64,000 bases of DNA, from the NCBI RefSeq assembly GCF_002158865.1, contig NZ_CP021455.1, positions 248,001 through 312,000 on the forward strand. Reading direction: 5' to 3'. Source of the DNA: Comamonas serinivorans. Its GTDB lineage: Bacteria; Pseudomonadota; Gammaproteobacteria; Burkholderiales; Burkholderiaceae_C. Made by a program: the position numbers and the translations under genes. Under the pieces are notes generated by a model. That model saw nothing but the letters and a program-made list of their open reading frames with translations, was not told the origin of the DNA and ran no database searches. Shown here one piece after another: positions 37,077 to 45,874 of this stretch; the stretch's first letter is position 1, and each line of letters opens with the position of its first letter.

Positions 37077-37853
37077 TCAGGCGAAGCGGGGTTCGCGCCG
37101 CTCGGCCATGGCCTGGACGCCTTCCTTGAAGTCGTCGGCCTTGAACTGCCAGGCCTGCTCGGCGCTTTCGCGGGCCACGGCGCTGCGGATCTTCTCGACG
37201 CGGTCACCCTGCAGCGTGGCGCGGGTGGACTGCACGGCGCCCGGCGACGAGGTCGCGATCTCCTGGGCCAGCGCCAGCGCGCGCTCGCGCACCTGGTCCT
37301 GCGGCACCAGCTCGTCGGCCAGGCCCATGGCCAGCGCCTCTTCGCCGTTGATGCGCTTGCCCGTGTAGAACAGCAGGGCGGCCTGTTGCTTGCCCACCAG
37401 GGCGGGCAGCGTGTGGCTCAGGCCAAAGCCGGGGTGGATGCCCAGGCGGTTGAAGTTGGCGGAAAACCGTGCCTCGGGGCAGGCGATGCGGAAATCCGCC
37501 ACCAGGGCCACGCCCAGGCCACCGCCGATGGCCGGGCCCTGCACGGCGGCCACGATGGGTTTGGTGCAGGCGAAGATGCGCAGCGCCTCGTTGTAGATGG
37601 GGTTGACCTGGCGGGGGCTGCGCTCGGCCGTCACGTTCGTGGGGCCGCCAAAGTTGGCGCCGGCGCAGAAGGACTTGCCTTCGGCGCACAGCAGGATGAC
37701 GCGGCAGCTGGCGTCGGCTTCGAAGCGCTCGCAAGCTTCGGCGATGGCCGCCACCATCACGTCGTCGAAGTAGTTGTGGGGGCCGCGTGCCAGCTCGATG
37801 ATGCCGATGTGGCCTTGGCTGGTGACGCGGATGCCGGTGTCTGTGGTGCTCAT
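37077..37853 (-). CDS. Enoyl-CoA hydratase/isomerase family protein
   Basis: 258-residue crotonase. The oxyanion-hole motifs are 'CAEGKSFCAGANFGGP' and 'IVAAVQGPAIGGGLGVALVA'. The position equivalent to catalytic Glu in 'DFRIACPEARFSANFNRLGI' lies among substituted residues, so hydratase versus isomerase activity is open. It starts 22 nt downstream of the small acyl-CoA dehydrogenase stop, forming a leftward operon of two dehydrogenases and this enzyme. Its product should act on the enoyl-CoA the dehydrogenases make. Confidence 0.9.
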   Translation of the reverse strand: MSTTDTGIRVTSQGHIGIIELARGPHNYFDDVMVAAIAEACERFEADASCRVILLCAEGKSFCAGANFGGPTNVTAERSPRQVNPIYNEALRIFACTKPIVAAVQGPAIGGGLGVALVADFRIACPEARFSANFNRLGIHPGFGLSHTLPALVGKQQAALLFYTGKRINGEEALAMGLADELVPQDQVRERALALAQEIATSSPGAVQSTRATLQGDRVEKIRSAVARESAEQAWQFKADDFKEGVQAMAERREPRFA

Positions 37854-37875
37854 GGGGGGAACTCGCTCGAAGGCT

Positions 37876-38967
37876 TCAGGGGACCAGCAGGGGCTGGGGT
37901 GCGACGCGCTGGGTCAGGGCGGGCCAGAAGCCCTCGGCGCGGCCCTGGATGAAGGCCTGGCCCAGGCGCTCGGCCCACCAGCTTGCCGCACCGAAGTCGC
38001 TGCGCCAAGCCCATAGGCGACGCGTGGCGAAGTTGAGCGCGTGCTCGTAGGTGAAGCCAATGGCGCCGTGCACCTGGTGGGCAATGGCGGTGCCGCGGTT
38101 GGCCGCCTCGCCGGCGCGCACCTTGGCCACGGCGGTGCTGAAGGTGGCCGAGGGGGCCGAGGGCTGCTGCAGCGAGGGCAGGTCGCGGCAGGCCACCAGG
38201 GCGGCGACGCGGGCGCTCGCGAACTCGCCCGAGAGTTCGGCCAGCTGCTGCTGGATGGCCTGGTAGCTGCCGATGGGCCGCCCGAACTGGACGCGGTCCT
38301 TGGCGTACTGCACCGCCTGATCCAGCGCGAACTCGAGCGCGCCGACCATCATGCTGGCGCGTGCGGCAGCGCCCAGGGTCCAGATCGGCCAGATGAGCTC
38401 GGGCCAGGGGCTGGCAAACGGCGTCGCGCGGGCCTGCGTCAGCACCAGGTCATCGGCCGGCATGCGGCTCAGGTCCAGGCCCGGGGTCTGCGCCACGCCG
38501 GCGCCGGTCAGGTCGAGCAGGGCGAGCCGACCGTCGCCCAGGCCCAGCACCGCGTGTGAGCACCAGCGCGCCCACGGCACGCGCTTGAGGGTGCCGGTCA
38601 GCAGCAGCTGCTCGCCCGCGGGCTGCACGCTCAGCGCCTGCACGGCCTGCTCGCTGACCACGGTGAGCGGGCCATCGGGCACGGCCTGCGCCGCGGCCGA
38701 CAGGCACAGGCTGGCGATGCAGGTGTCGGCCACGGGCAGGGGCACCTGGTGCCGGCCCAGCGCGGTCAGCAGCGGAAAGGCGGTTTCCCAGTCGGCGGCG
38801 ATGCCGCCGTCGTCCTCGCGCGCCAGCAGGCGCGTGAAGCCGTTGTCGTCGACCAGCCGCCACAGCGTGGCCGGAAATTCGCCGGCTTCTGCGCGTTCGA
38901 TGAGGCCGCGGTGGACCTCCTGGGTGAACAGGCGGGTGACGCTGTCTTCGATCAGGTATTCGTTCAT
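37876..38967 (-). CDS. Acyl-CoA dehydrogenase, second (smaller) subunit type
   Basis: 363 residues with the acyl-CoA dehydrogenase fold: N-terminal helical 'DNGFTRLLAREDDGGIAADW', a weak middle beta domain, and the C-terminal four-helix region ('QYAKDRVQFGRPIGSYQAIQ', 'GTAIAHQVHGAIGFTYEHAL', 'RRLWAWRSDFGAASWWAERL'). The flavin-binding middle motif is much degraded compared with its neighbour. Adjacent pairs of one canonical and one degenerate dehydrogenase occur in heterotetrameric enzymes for steroid-like or bulky acyl-CoAs; that is an inference here. The start is 14 nt after the partner's stop. Confidence 0.85.
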   Translation of the reverse strand: MNEYLIEDSVTRLFTQEVHRGLIERAEAGEFPATLWRLVDDNGFTRLLAREDDGGIAADWETAFPLLTALGRHQVPLPVADTCIASLCLSAAAQAVPDGPLTVVSEQAVQALSVQPAGEQLLLTGTLKRVPWARWCSHAVLGLGDGRLALLDLTGAGVAQTPGLDLSRMPADDLVLTQARATPFASPWPELIWPIWTLGAAARASMMVGALEFALDQAVQYAKDRVQFGRPIGSYQAIQQQLAELSGEFASARVAALVACRDLPSLQQPSAPSATFSTAVAKVRAGEAANRGTAIAHQVHGAIGFTYEHALNFATRRLWAWRSDFGAASWWAERLGQAFIQGRAEGFWPALTQRVAPQPLLVP

Positions 38968-38980
38968 GGTGGTGCTTTCG

Positions 38981-40129
38981 TCAACGCAGGCCCAGACCGC
39001 GCGCGATGATGCCGCGCAGGATTTCGCGCGTGCCGCCGCGCAGGGAGAACGAGGGCACGGACAGGGCCAGGTAGTCCAGCACCTGGGCCAGGTCCGAGTC
39101 GGGGTCGAGTCCGTCGGCAAACAGCGCGTGGGCGATGTCGGGCATGCCCTGCTCCAGCAGCGCGCCCTGGTCTTTGACGACCGAGGTCGCCACGGCCGGG
39201 TCCTGGCCTTCGGCCATCATCAGCGCCACACCTTGCGACATCTGGCGCAGGCAGGCGTACTGGGCCACGATGCGGCCCAGCGCGGCGGCCTGGGCCGGGT
39301 TGCCGGGGTCGGCCGCGTCCAGCATCTCCAGCACCAGCTGCGTGCTGCTCAGGAAGCGCTCGGGGCCGGAACGCTCGAACTTCAGCTCGCCGGTCACCTG
39401 CTGCCAGCCCTGGCCTTCCTCGCCGATCAGGTGGTCGTCGGGCACGAACACGTCGTCGAAGGTGCATTCGCAGAAGGCCTGGCCGCCCAGCTGGGTCTGG
39501 ATGGGGCGAATCTCCAGGCCCTGCGTCTGTGCCTGCTTCACGTCGATCAGCAGCTGCGACATGCCGGCGTGGCGGTTTTCGCTGCGGTCGCTGGTGCGCA
39601 CCAGGGCGATCATGTAGTCGGCCATGTTGGCGCCCGAGGTCCAGACCTTGCGGCCGGTGATCGACCAGCCGCCCGGCACCTTGGTGGCGCGCGTGCGGAT
39701 CGAGGCCAGGTCCGAGCCCGAATCGGGCTCGCTCATGCCGATGCAGAACGCCACCTCGCCGCGCACGATGCGCGGCACGATCTGCGGCGCTAGCACGTGG
39801 GGCGAGTACTTGATCAACAGCGGTCCGCTCTGGCGGTCGGCCACCCAGTGGAAGCTCACCGGCGCCCCCGCCGCCAGCAGCTCTTCCAGCAGCACGTAGC
39901 GCTCGAGGTTGGTGCGCTCGCCGCCGCCATAGACCTTGGGCCACAGCATCCCGATCCAGCCGCGCTCGGCCAGCTTGCGGCTGAAGGTCTGGTCCTTGCC
40001 GGTCCAGTTCTTGGCGCGGGCGACCTTGCTGTAGGCCGGCATTTCCTGGGCCAGGAAGTCGCGGACCTCCTGACGCAGAACCTCGCATTCGGGCGGCATG
40101 TTGCCCGGGGTGATGTGCAACGCTTGCAT
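38981..40129 (-). CDS. Acyl-CoA dehydrogenase, larger subunit type
   Basis: 382 residues. The canonical flavin and substrate motif 'GEVAFCIGMSEPDSGSDLAS' and 'ITGRKVWTSGANMADYMIAL' are intact, and the C-terminus reads 'RGGTREILRGIIARGLGLR', where R-G-T-x-E-I-L is the usual terminal signature. It introduces the alpha-beta double bond into an acyl-CoA, passing electrons to ETF. First gene of the leftward operon with the smaller dehydrogenase and the enoyl-CoA hydratase, divergent from a CoA-transferase gene 102 bp away. The shared divergent region suggests co-regulation. Confidence 0.93.
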   Translation of the reverse strand: MQALHITPGNMPPECEVLRQEVRDFLAQEMPAYSKVARAKNWTGKDQTFSRKLAERGWIGMLWPKVYGGGERTNLERYVLLEELLAAGAPVSFHWVADRQSGPLLIKYSPHVLAPQIVPRIVRGEVAFCIGMSEPDSGSDLASIRTRATKVPGGWSITGRKVWTSGANMADYMIALVRTSDRSENRHAGMSQLLIDVKQAQTQGLEIRPIQTQLGGQAFCECTFDDVFVPDDHLIGEEGQGWQQVTGELKFERSGPERFLSSTQLVLEMLDAADPGNPAQAAALGRIVAQYACLRQMSQGVALMMAEGQDPAVATSVVKDQGALLEQGMPDIAHALFADGLDPDSDLAQVLDYLALSVPSFSLRGGTREILRGIIARGLGLR

Positions 40130-40164
40130 GGCTTGAGTGGGGCGGTGAAGTGAATGAATCTTGC

Positions 40165-40178
40165 TTGCTGACGAGCAA
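40165..40178. promoter_or_regulatory. Possible operator in the divergent dehydrogenase / CoA-transferase region
   Basis: Small inverted repeat TTGCT-GACG-AGCAA just upstream of a TATATG hexamer, in the 102-bp divergent promoter. Position and symmetry fit a repressor site, and a TetR gene lies at the far end of the rightward unit; the evidence is only positional. Confidence 0.35.
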
Positions 40179-40231
40179 ATATATGTGCTAGCCTGCGGCC
40201 CGTCAATCTGTGAACCACCCGTCGCCAGCGC

Positions 40232-41479
40232 ATGAACACCTCGACCGCTTCTCCTTCGTCATCCACCCCAGGTCCACTCGCCGGCATCCGTGTGCTCGAC
40301 CTCACCGCCGTGGTACTGGGGCCTGTGGCCACGCAGACGCTGGCGGACTACGGCGCCGATGTCATCAAGGTCGAGAGTCCCGAGGGCGACCTCATGCGGG
40401 CCAACGGCGTCTCGCGCCACAAGGGCATGAGCTCCATCTTCCTCAACCTCAACCGCAACAAGCGCTCGGTCGTCATCGACCTGAAGGCGCCCAAGGGGCG
40501 GGCGGCGCTGTTGCGCCTGGCCGCGACCTGCGACGTGCTGGTGCACAACATGCGCGTCAAGGCCATCGAGCGGCTGGGCCTGGGCTACGAGGCGGTCAAG
40601 GCCGTCCGGCCCGACATCGTCTACTGCGTGGCCACCGGCTTTGGCGAAGCCGGTGTGGATGCGGGCAAGCCGGCGTTCGACGACGTGATCCAGGGCGCCT
40701 GCGGCCTGGCCGACCTGATCGGCCGCGAGTCCGGCAAGCCCGAGTACCCGCCTACGCTGCTGGCCGACAAGATCTCGGGCCTGGCCACGGCCAACGCCGT
40801 GCTGGCGGCCCTGGTGCACAAGGCGCGCACGGGCCAGGGCCAGCATGTCGAGGTGCCGATGTTCGAAACCATGGTCGCCTTCACCATGGCCGAGCACATG
40901 GGCGGCAAGACCTTTGTGCCGGCCACCGCGAGCGCCGGCTATGCGCGGCTGGTGCAGGGCGGACGCAAGCCCGCGCCCACGCGCGATGGCCACGTGGCCA
41001 TGCTGCCCTACACCACCGAGCACTGGCAGCGCTTTTTCCGGCATTTCGACCGGCCCGACCTGGCCGCCAAGTACGACATCCAGGACCGCCACGAGCGCAA
41101 CCGCCGCGTGGGCGAGCTGTACGCCGACCTGCGGGCGCTCACGGCACAGCACACCACGGCCGAGCTGGTGGACGCCTGCCGCCAGCTCGACATCCCGATC
41201 ACCGAGATCTACGCCATCGACACCCTGGATCAGCACCCCCACGCCCAGAGCGTGGGCCTGTTCCAGGCCATGGACCACCCGTCCGAAGGCCCCATGGTCG
41301 CCATCCGGCCCACGGCCTTGTTCGCGGCCACGCCCACGTGCATCCGCACCCCGGCGCCCAAGCTGGGGCAAGACACCGAGGCCGTGCTGCACGAGGCGGG
41401 CTTCGAGGCGGCCGAGGTCTCGGCGCTGATGCAGGCCGGCGTCGTCCGCGGCGCGCTGCCGTCCGAGCCCGTGGCCTGA
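40232..41479 (+). CDS. CaiB/BaiF-type (class III) CoA transferase
   Basis: 415 residues. The start 'LAGIRVLDLTAVVLGPVATQ' and 'LADYGADVIKVESPEGDLMR' are the hallmark N-terminal pattern. 'SSIFLNLNRNKRSVVIDLKA' and the catalytic Asp region around residue 150 ('FDDVIQGACGLADLIG') follow. 'TGQGQHVEVPMFETMVAFTM' and 'GHVAMLPYTTEHWQRFFRHF' complete the fold. It moves CoA between organic acids, activating a carboxylate for the divergent acyl-CoA dehydrogenases. Together with the Bug receptor gene downstream it outlines a small import-activate-oxidise unit for an unidentified acid. Confidence 0.93.
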   Translation: MNTSTASPSSSTPGPLAGIRVLDLTAVVLGPVATQTLADYGADVIKVESPEGDLMRANGVSRHKGMSSIFLNLNRNKRSVVIDLKAPKGRAALLRLAATCDVLVHNMRVKAIERLGLGYEAVKAVRPDIVYCVATGFGEAGVDAGKPAFDDVIQGACGLADLIGRESGKPEYPPTLLADKISGLATANAVLAALVHKARTGQGQHVEVPMFETMVAFTMAEHMGGKTFVPATASAGYARLVQGGRKPAPTRDGHVAMLPYTTEHWQRFFRHFDRPDLAAKYDIQDRHERNRRVGELYADLRALTAQHTTAELVDACRQLDIPITEIYAIDTLDQHPHAQSVGLFQAMDHPSEGPMVAIRPTALFAATPTCIRTPAPKLGQDTEAVLHEAGFEAAEVSALMQAGVVRGALPSEPVA

Positions 41480-41487
41480 TTTTGAAT

Positions 41488-41539
41488 GGGGTATGCATGC
41501 ATCATCGTTTTGCATGAAACGGCAATGACCTCATACCCC
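41488..41539. repeat. GTAT-52 palindromic repeat, copy 14
   Basis: GGGGTAT and ATACCCC ends (both sides changed together relative to the GCAG/CTGC type); core TCGTTTTGCATGAAACGG. It lies 8 nt after the CoA-transferase stop, 47 nt before the Bug gene. Confidence 0.93.
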
Positions 41540-41586
41540 ATGAACCATGTTCCCAGCCTTCACCACACCACAACACCGGAGACACC

Positions 41587-42567
41587 ATGCACACCACGCT
41601 CACCCGCCGCCAGGTTCTGGCCCTGGGCGCCGGGGCCGCTCTGCTGACCCAGGGCACGGCCCAGGCGGAGTCGGCCTTTCCCAGCCGACCCATCAAGTTC
41701 ATCCTGCCGTTCTCGGCCGGGGGCGGCACCGACGAAAGCTCGCGCGCCTTGGCCGACGAGCTGCAGAAGGCGCTCAAGGTGCCCGTGGTGTGCGAGAACA
41801 AGCCCGGCGCCAGCGGCGCCATCGCGGTGCAGACCGTCAAGGCCGCGCCCGCCGATGGCTACACGCTGCTCATCGCCACCAACTCGCTCGTCGCGGTCAA
41901 CCCCGTGGCCTTGAAAAACCTGGGCTACGACCCCTTCAAGGACCTGACGCCGCTGCACGGCATCACCGTGTCGCCGCCCGTGGTCAGCGCGCCGCTGAAC
42001 ACGCCCTACAGCTCGGTCAAGGATGCCCTGCTCAAGGCCAAGGCCAGCGGCAACCCGCTCAAGATCGGCAACTACTCCGCCGGCTACGAGCTGCTGGCGG
42101 CCTGGCTGGGGCACCTCGAGGGCACGCCCGTCATCCACGTGCCCTACAAAGGCCCGTCCAACATGCTGGTCGACCTCGTGGGTGGCCAGCTCGATTTCGC
42201 CATCAGCGATCCGGCCAGCGCGCAGGAGCTGATCAAGGGCGGCAAGATCAAGGGCATGGCCACGGGCGCCGACCAGCGCGACCCCAGCATGGCCGACGTG
42301 CCCACCATGAAGGAGCAGGGGTACAAGGACTTCGAGTCCTACGTCTGGGCCTCGGTCTACGCCAAGGCCGGCACGCCGCCGGCCGTGCTCAAGACCCTGG
42401 CCGAGGCATTGAACGTGGCCAACCGCTCACCCACCATGGAAGCCCGCCGCGCCGGCCGGCCCGGCCAGCGCATGGACATGGCGCTGGGGGAGATGGGCAA
42501 GTTCCAGCGCCAGGAGTACGAACGCTTCAAGAAAGTGGCCCAGGCCACGAACTACCAGCCCAAGTGA
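41587..42567 (+). CDS. Bug-family tripartite tricarboxylate transporter receptor
   Basis: 326-residue periplasmic solute receptor. Export signal 'TRRQVLALGAGAALLTQGTA' (one Arg pair, Tat-like) is followed by the Bug core: 'FPSRPIKFILPFSAGGGTDE', 'VVCENKPGASGAIAVQTVK', 'PADGYTLLIATNSLVAVNP', 'VIHVPYKGPSNMLVDLVGGQ' and 'KGMATGADQRDPSMADVPTM'. Such receptors bind carboxylates and feed TctA/TctB membrane parts, which are not in this window. The CoA transferase upstream suggests the ligand is the acid it activates. Confidence 0.93.
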   Translation: MHTTLTRRQVLALGAGAALLTQGTAQAESAFPSRPIKFILPFSAGGGTDESSRALADELQKALKVPVVCENKPGASGAIAVQTVKAAPADGYTLLIATNSLVAVNPVALKNLGYDPFKDLTPLHGITVSPPVVSAPLNTPYSSVKDALLKAKASGNPLKIGNYSAGYELLAAWLGHLEGTPVIHVPYKGPSNMLVDLVGGQLDFAISDPASAQELIKGGKIKGMATGADQRDPSMADVPTMKEQGYKDFESYVWASVYAKAGTPPAVLKTLAEALNVANRSPTMEARRAGRPGQRMDMALGEMGKFQRQEYERFKKVAQATNYQPK

Positions 42568-43038
42568 GGCGTGCGTCGGTGCCTCTGGGCAGGTCACCGA
42601 TGACCGCCCGCCGGGAAGGGGATCGGCAGCCTGTTGCGGGCCCGGCCGGGAGCCCGTGCTGGCGTGTCGCCGGAGTCCGGCTTGGGCCAGCCCGCCTCAA
42701 GGTCGGCCCCCAGCGTGCAGGTGCCGAACGGCGCTGGTGGCAACGCCGGGCCAGGACCCAATCGGGACGCCCGGTCGGGACGCCCTGTCGGGAACGCCTT
42801 TAGCATGCAGCCCCGGTGGACGTGCCGGGACGGCTGGCGTGAGGGCTTGCTGTGCTGACGTGGCGAGCCCGCGCTCGCGGCACCCCCGACCGCCGGGAGG
42901 CGCCGGTTCAGCCGAGCTGGCCCTGGGCTGGACGGGGCGGCCAGGTGTCTCGACCCCGCGCCGCCCGACCCGTGAACACCGCATGATGGCGCCAGCCGCC
43001 TTTCCTCGACTCCTGGCTTTCAACCTGCAGTACCCCGC
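42568..43038. other. Gap upstream of the TetR gene
   Basis: 470 bp. At about 42766-42800 a 12-13 bp unit (tcgggacgccc) is repeated roughly three times in tandem. No gene recognised. A regulator promoter should lie near the 3' end. Confidence 0.4.
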
Positions 43039-44010
43039 ATGAGCACCTCCGCATCGACGACCCGGACCCGACCCCCTCGCACCCCCTCTGCTGCCGCTGG
43101 CGAGGGGAGCAGCCCGTCGCCGCGCGTCCGGACCAGGACCGCCTCGACCCCATCCACCCGCAAGACCCGCCAGGCCGCCGCGATCGAGGCCGAGACGGGG
43201 ACCGGAACCGGAACCGGAACCGCCAAAGCCCCTGAGGCTGCCAAGACCCGGGCCGCCCAAGCCGCCAAAGCCGAGGTCGCCAAGGCCACCCGAGCGATCC
43301 AAGCCACGGCCAGCACGGCCCCAGGCCGCGCGGCCAAGCAGCTGGCGCGCTCGCCGCGTGCCGCAGCGGGCGACGCCGTGCCGGCGGCCCGCCCGGCGCC
43401 GCGCCAGCGGCGCACGCAGGAGCAACGGCGCGAGGAGTCCGAGCTGCGCATGCTGGAAGCCGCGCTGGCGCTGGTGGCCGAAAAAGGCACGGTGCGCGTC
43501 ACGCTGGCCGAGATCGGCGAGCGTGCCGGTTACAGCCGCGGCCTGCCCGCGCACCGCTTTGGCAGCAAGGCCAGGCTGCTCGCCACGCTGGCCGCCTTCA
43601 TCCACGAGCGGTTTGGCCAGCAGTGGATGCCCCAGCCCGCCGAGCCCGGGCTGCCCACCATCGAGGCGGTGATCCGCGCCTACTTCACGCGCGATGCGTC
43701 CAGCCTGACGACGACGCGCGCCCTCATCGTCATGATGGCCGAGGGGGGGCTGGGCGACTCCGAGCTGCAACCCATCCTGGCCGACTACAACCGCAAGCTG
43801 CACCGCTACTACGTGCACCACATCGAGCGCGCGCAGCAGGCGGGGCAGGCCCGGGCTGACGTGGACGCCCACTCGCTGGCCGTGGTGCTGCTGTCCGCGT
43901 TTCGCGGCGCCATGCTGCAGCGCCTGAACGACCCCGACATCCAGCTCGACCGTGTGCGCGACGAGGTGCTGGCGCTGGTGCGCGCCCGCTTGCTCATCGA
44001 TCCATCGTGA
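43039..44010 (+). CDS. TetR-family regulator with long Ala/Thr/Lys-rich N-terminal tail
   Basis: 323 residues. The HTH lies at about 150-195 ('ALALVAEKGTVRVTLAEIGE', 'RAGYSRGLPAHRFGSKARLL') and is followed by a ligand domain ending 'DRVRDEVLALVRARLLIDPS'. Before it is an unusual tail of about 125 residues rich in Ala, Thr, Pro and Lys, including a hexanucleotide tandem (ggaacc, about 43199-43220) coding Gly-Thr repeats, reminiscent of histone-H1-like or AlgP-type tails. If translated it could bind DNA nonspecifically; a later start would give a normal-sized regulator. Likely controls the adjacent acyl-CoA genes. Its stop is 3 nt before a GTAT-52 copy. Confidence 0.85.
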   Translation: MSTSASTTRTRPPRTPSAAAGEGSSPSPRVRTRTASTPSTRKTRQAAAIEAETGTGTGTGTAKAPEAAKTRAAQAAKAEVAKATRAIQATASTAPGRAAKQLARSPRAAAGDAVPAARPAPRQRRTQEQRREESELRMLEAALALVAEKGTVRVTLAEIGERAGYSRGLPAHRFGSKARLLATLAAFIHERFGQQWMPQPAEPGLPTIEAVIRAYFTRDASSLTTTRALIVMMAEGGLGDSELQPILADYNRKLHRYYVHHIERAQQAGQARADVDAHSLAVVLLSAFRGAMLQRLNDPDIQLDRVRDEVLALVRARLLIDPS

Positions 44011-44013
44011 TGG

Positions 44014-44065
44014 GCAGTATGGCCAGGTTGTCGTTTTGCATGAAACGGTAACAGGCTGATACTGC
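44014..44065. repeat. GTAT-52 palindromic repeat, copy 15
   Basis: GCAGTAT and ATACTGC ends with core GTTGTCGTTTTGCATGAAAC; starts 3 nt after the TetR stop codon. Confidence 0.93.
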
Positions 44066-44392
44066 TGGACTTGACGGGTGTCAGCAGCCCGATTCAGTGT
44101 CCACGGTGGCCGGGGTTCCTGGGCTTGCGCACGGTGCGTGCGGCCACAGGCCCTGGGTCGCGCACGCGTGGCGCTTCACCGCCGGGGGCCGCCGAACGCT
44201 TGCATTCCCCGCTCACATCGCAACCCCTGGGTCTGTTCAGGGGTGAGCGCCGAGCCGCTGGCCACGGTGGCGCATCGCCGGTCACCGCCCCTCACCATGC
44301 ACCCGCTGCATGGGCTGGGGTGCCATCGACGACCGCGCGTGTCGTTCGGCCGGGTGCGGGTCCACGGGGTGGCACAGCGCGCGAGGCCGGAC
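44066..44392. other. Convergent gap between the TetR and surface-protein genes
   Basis: About 330 bp without recognised gene or terminator beyond the GTAT-52 copy next to it. Confidence 0.45.
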
Positions 44393-45874
44393 TCAGGGCT
44401 GCCGCGCAGGCAGGCGGCGCGTGCGGCGCCACCCCAGGCCCGCCAGCAGGGCCGGCAGCAGGCCCAGGCTCCAGGGCGACAGCGCGGGCACCGGCGCCAC
44501 CACGGCGGCAGCCGTCACCTCCAGCATCGCGCTCAGCGTGCCGGTGGCGCCCCAGATGTCCGTCACCGCGATGACGATGGGGTAGCTGCCCGTGGTGCCG
44601 GCTGCCGGCGTGCCCGAGAGCGTGCCATCGGGCGCCAGGCTCAATCCCGTGGGCAGGCTGCCGCTCGTCAAGGCAAAGGTGAACGGCGCCGTGCCGCCCA
44701 CGGGCGCCAGCACCTGGCTGTAGGCCGTGCCCACCTGGGCATCGGGCAGCACGGCGGGCTGGATGATCAGTGCGCCTGGCGCGGTGACCACCAGCGTGTA
44801 GGCCTGGGTGCCTGTGGCGCCCCAGCGGTCGGTCACCGTGGCCTCGATGGCGTAGCTGCCCGCCGTGCCGGCCGCAGGCGTGCCCGAGAGCGCGCCATCG
44901 GCCGCCAGGCTCAATCCCGACGGCAGGCTGCCGCTGCTCAGTGCGAAGGTGAAGGGTGCCGTGCCGCCCACCGGGCTCAGCGTTTGGCTGTAGGCACTGC
45001 CCACCGTGCCATTGGGCAGGCTGGTGGGGGTGATGGCCAGCGCCGCGGGCGGGTCGATCACCAAGGTGTAGTCCTGCGTGTCTTCGCGGCCGTTGAAGTC
45101 GGTGACCAGGGCGGTGAAGGCGTAGCTGCCGGCCGTGCCCGCTGCGGGCGTGCCGCTCAGGGTGCCGTCGGTGGCCAGGGTCAGGCCGGTGGGCAAGGTG
45201 CCTGCGCTCACGTTGAACGCGTAGGGCGTGGCGCCGTTCGCAGCCACCAGGGCCTGGCTGTAGCTCACGCCCACCTGGCCCGCAGGCACCGTGGGGGTGG
45301 TGATGGCCAGCGGCATGGTGAAGTTCAGGCACCAGCCGCCCAGGCTGCCCACGTCGCCAGCCGCGTCATCCACGATGAACAACTGCCAGCTGCCATTGGG
45401 GTTCTGGCCGTTGAAGGTGGCCAGCTGGGTGGCCGTGTACGGGCCGGCCGGGGCTGGGGCGGGATAGTTGTCAGGCTGGAAGTTGTCGTAGTTGGTAGGG
45501 CGGTAGCTGCCCGATGCGATGGCCGTGTTGTCCGGCAGTGCAGCGGTTGCGGCGTCGTCCAGCAGCAGGTTGACGTTCACGAGGTCGAGGCTGCCGCCCA
45601 CGTCGGACATCAGCACCAGGCTTTGGCCCGTGGGGGCCACCAGCAGCATGTCGATGTCGTCTGGGAAGGTGTGGTAGAGGCTGTTGAGGCTGACCGTGAC
45701 TTTCATCGTCGAACCGGCCAGGCCGCTGACGTTGAGGGCCGAGGGGTAGGGGGTCGCGTTGCCTAAACTGGGGATGGAGGTGCTCGACGGGTTGCAGAAG
45801 GATTGGGCGTGGGTGCCACCGGCGGCCAGCACCAGGGCGGCGGCCGCGAAACAGGTTTGAAGGAGTTTGCGCAT
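44393..45874 (-). CDS. Surface protein with P-domain-like module, three Ig-like repeats and a CTERM-like tail
   Basis: 493 residues. After a Sec signal ('LLQTCFAAAALVLAAGGTHA'), residues about 25-190 resemble the proprotein-convertase P domain ('VTVSLNSLYHTFPDDIDMLL', 'FNGQNPNGSWQLFIVDDAAG'). Then come three ~88-residue putative Ig-like (He_PIG) repeats, each with 'PTGLTLATDGTLSGTPAAGT'-type text. The C-terminus is 'VPALSPWSLGLLPALLAGLG' then 'WRRTRRLPARQP', which fits the IPTL-CTERM pattern (PxLSxW, hydrophobic helix, Arg cluster) recognised by an exosortase-like enzyme. Probably an exported adhesin-like or matrix protein. The repeats are similar at DNA level, so copy number may vary between strains. 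Confidence 0.85.
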   Translation of the reverse strand: MRKLLQTCFAAAALVLAAGGTHAQSFCNPSSTSIPSLGNATPYPSALNVSGLAGSTMKVTVSLNSLYHTFPDDIDMLLVAPTGQSLVLMSDVGGSLDLVNVNLLLDDAATAALPDNTAIASGSYRPTNYDNFQPDNYPAPAPAGPYTATQLATFNGQNPNGSWQLFIVDDAAGDVGSLGGWCLNFTMPLAITTPTVPAGQVGVSYSQALVAANGATPYAFNVSAGTLPTGLTLATDGTLSGTPAAGTAGSYAFTALVTDFNGREDTQDYTLVIDPPAALAITPTSLPNGTVGSAYSQTLSPVGGTAPFTFALSSGSLPSGLSLAADGALSGTPAAGTAGSYAIEATVTDRWGATGTQAYTLVVTAPGALIIQPAVLPDAQVGTAYSQVLAPVGGTAPFTFALTSGSLPTGLSLAPDGTLSGTPAAGTTGSYPIVIAVTDIWGATGTLSAMLEVTAAAVVAPVPALSPWSLGLLPALLAGLGWRRTRRLPARQP

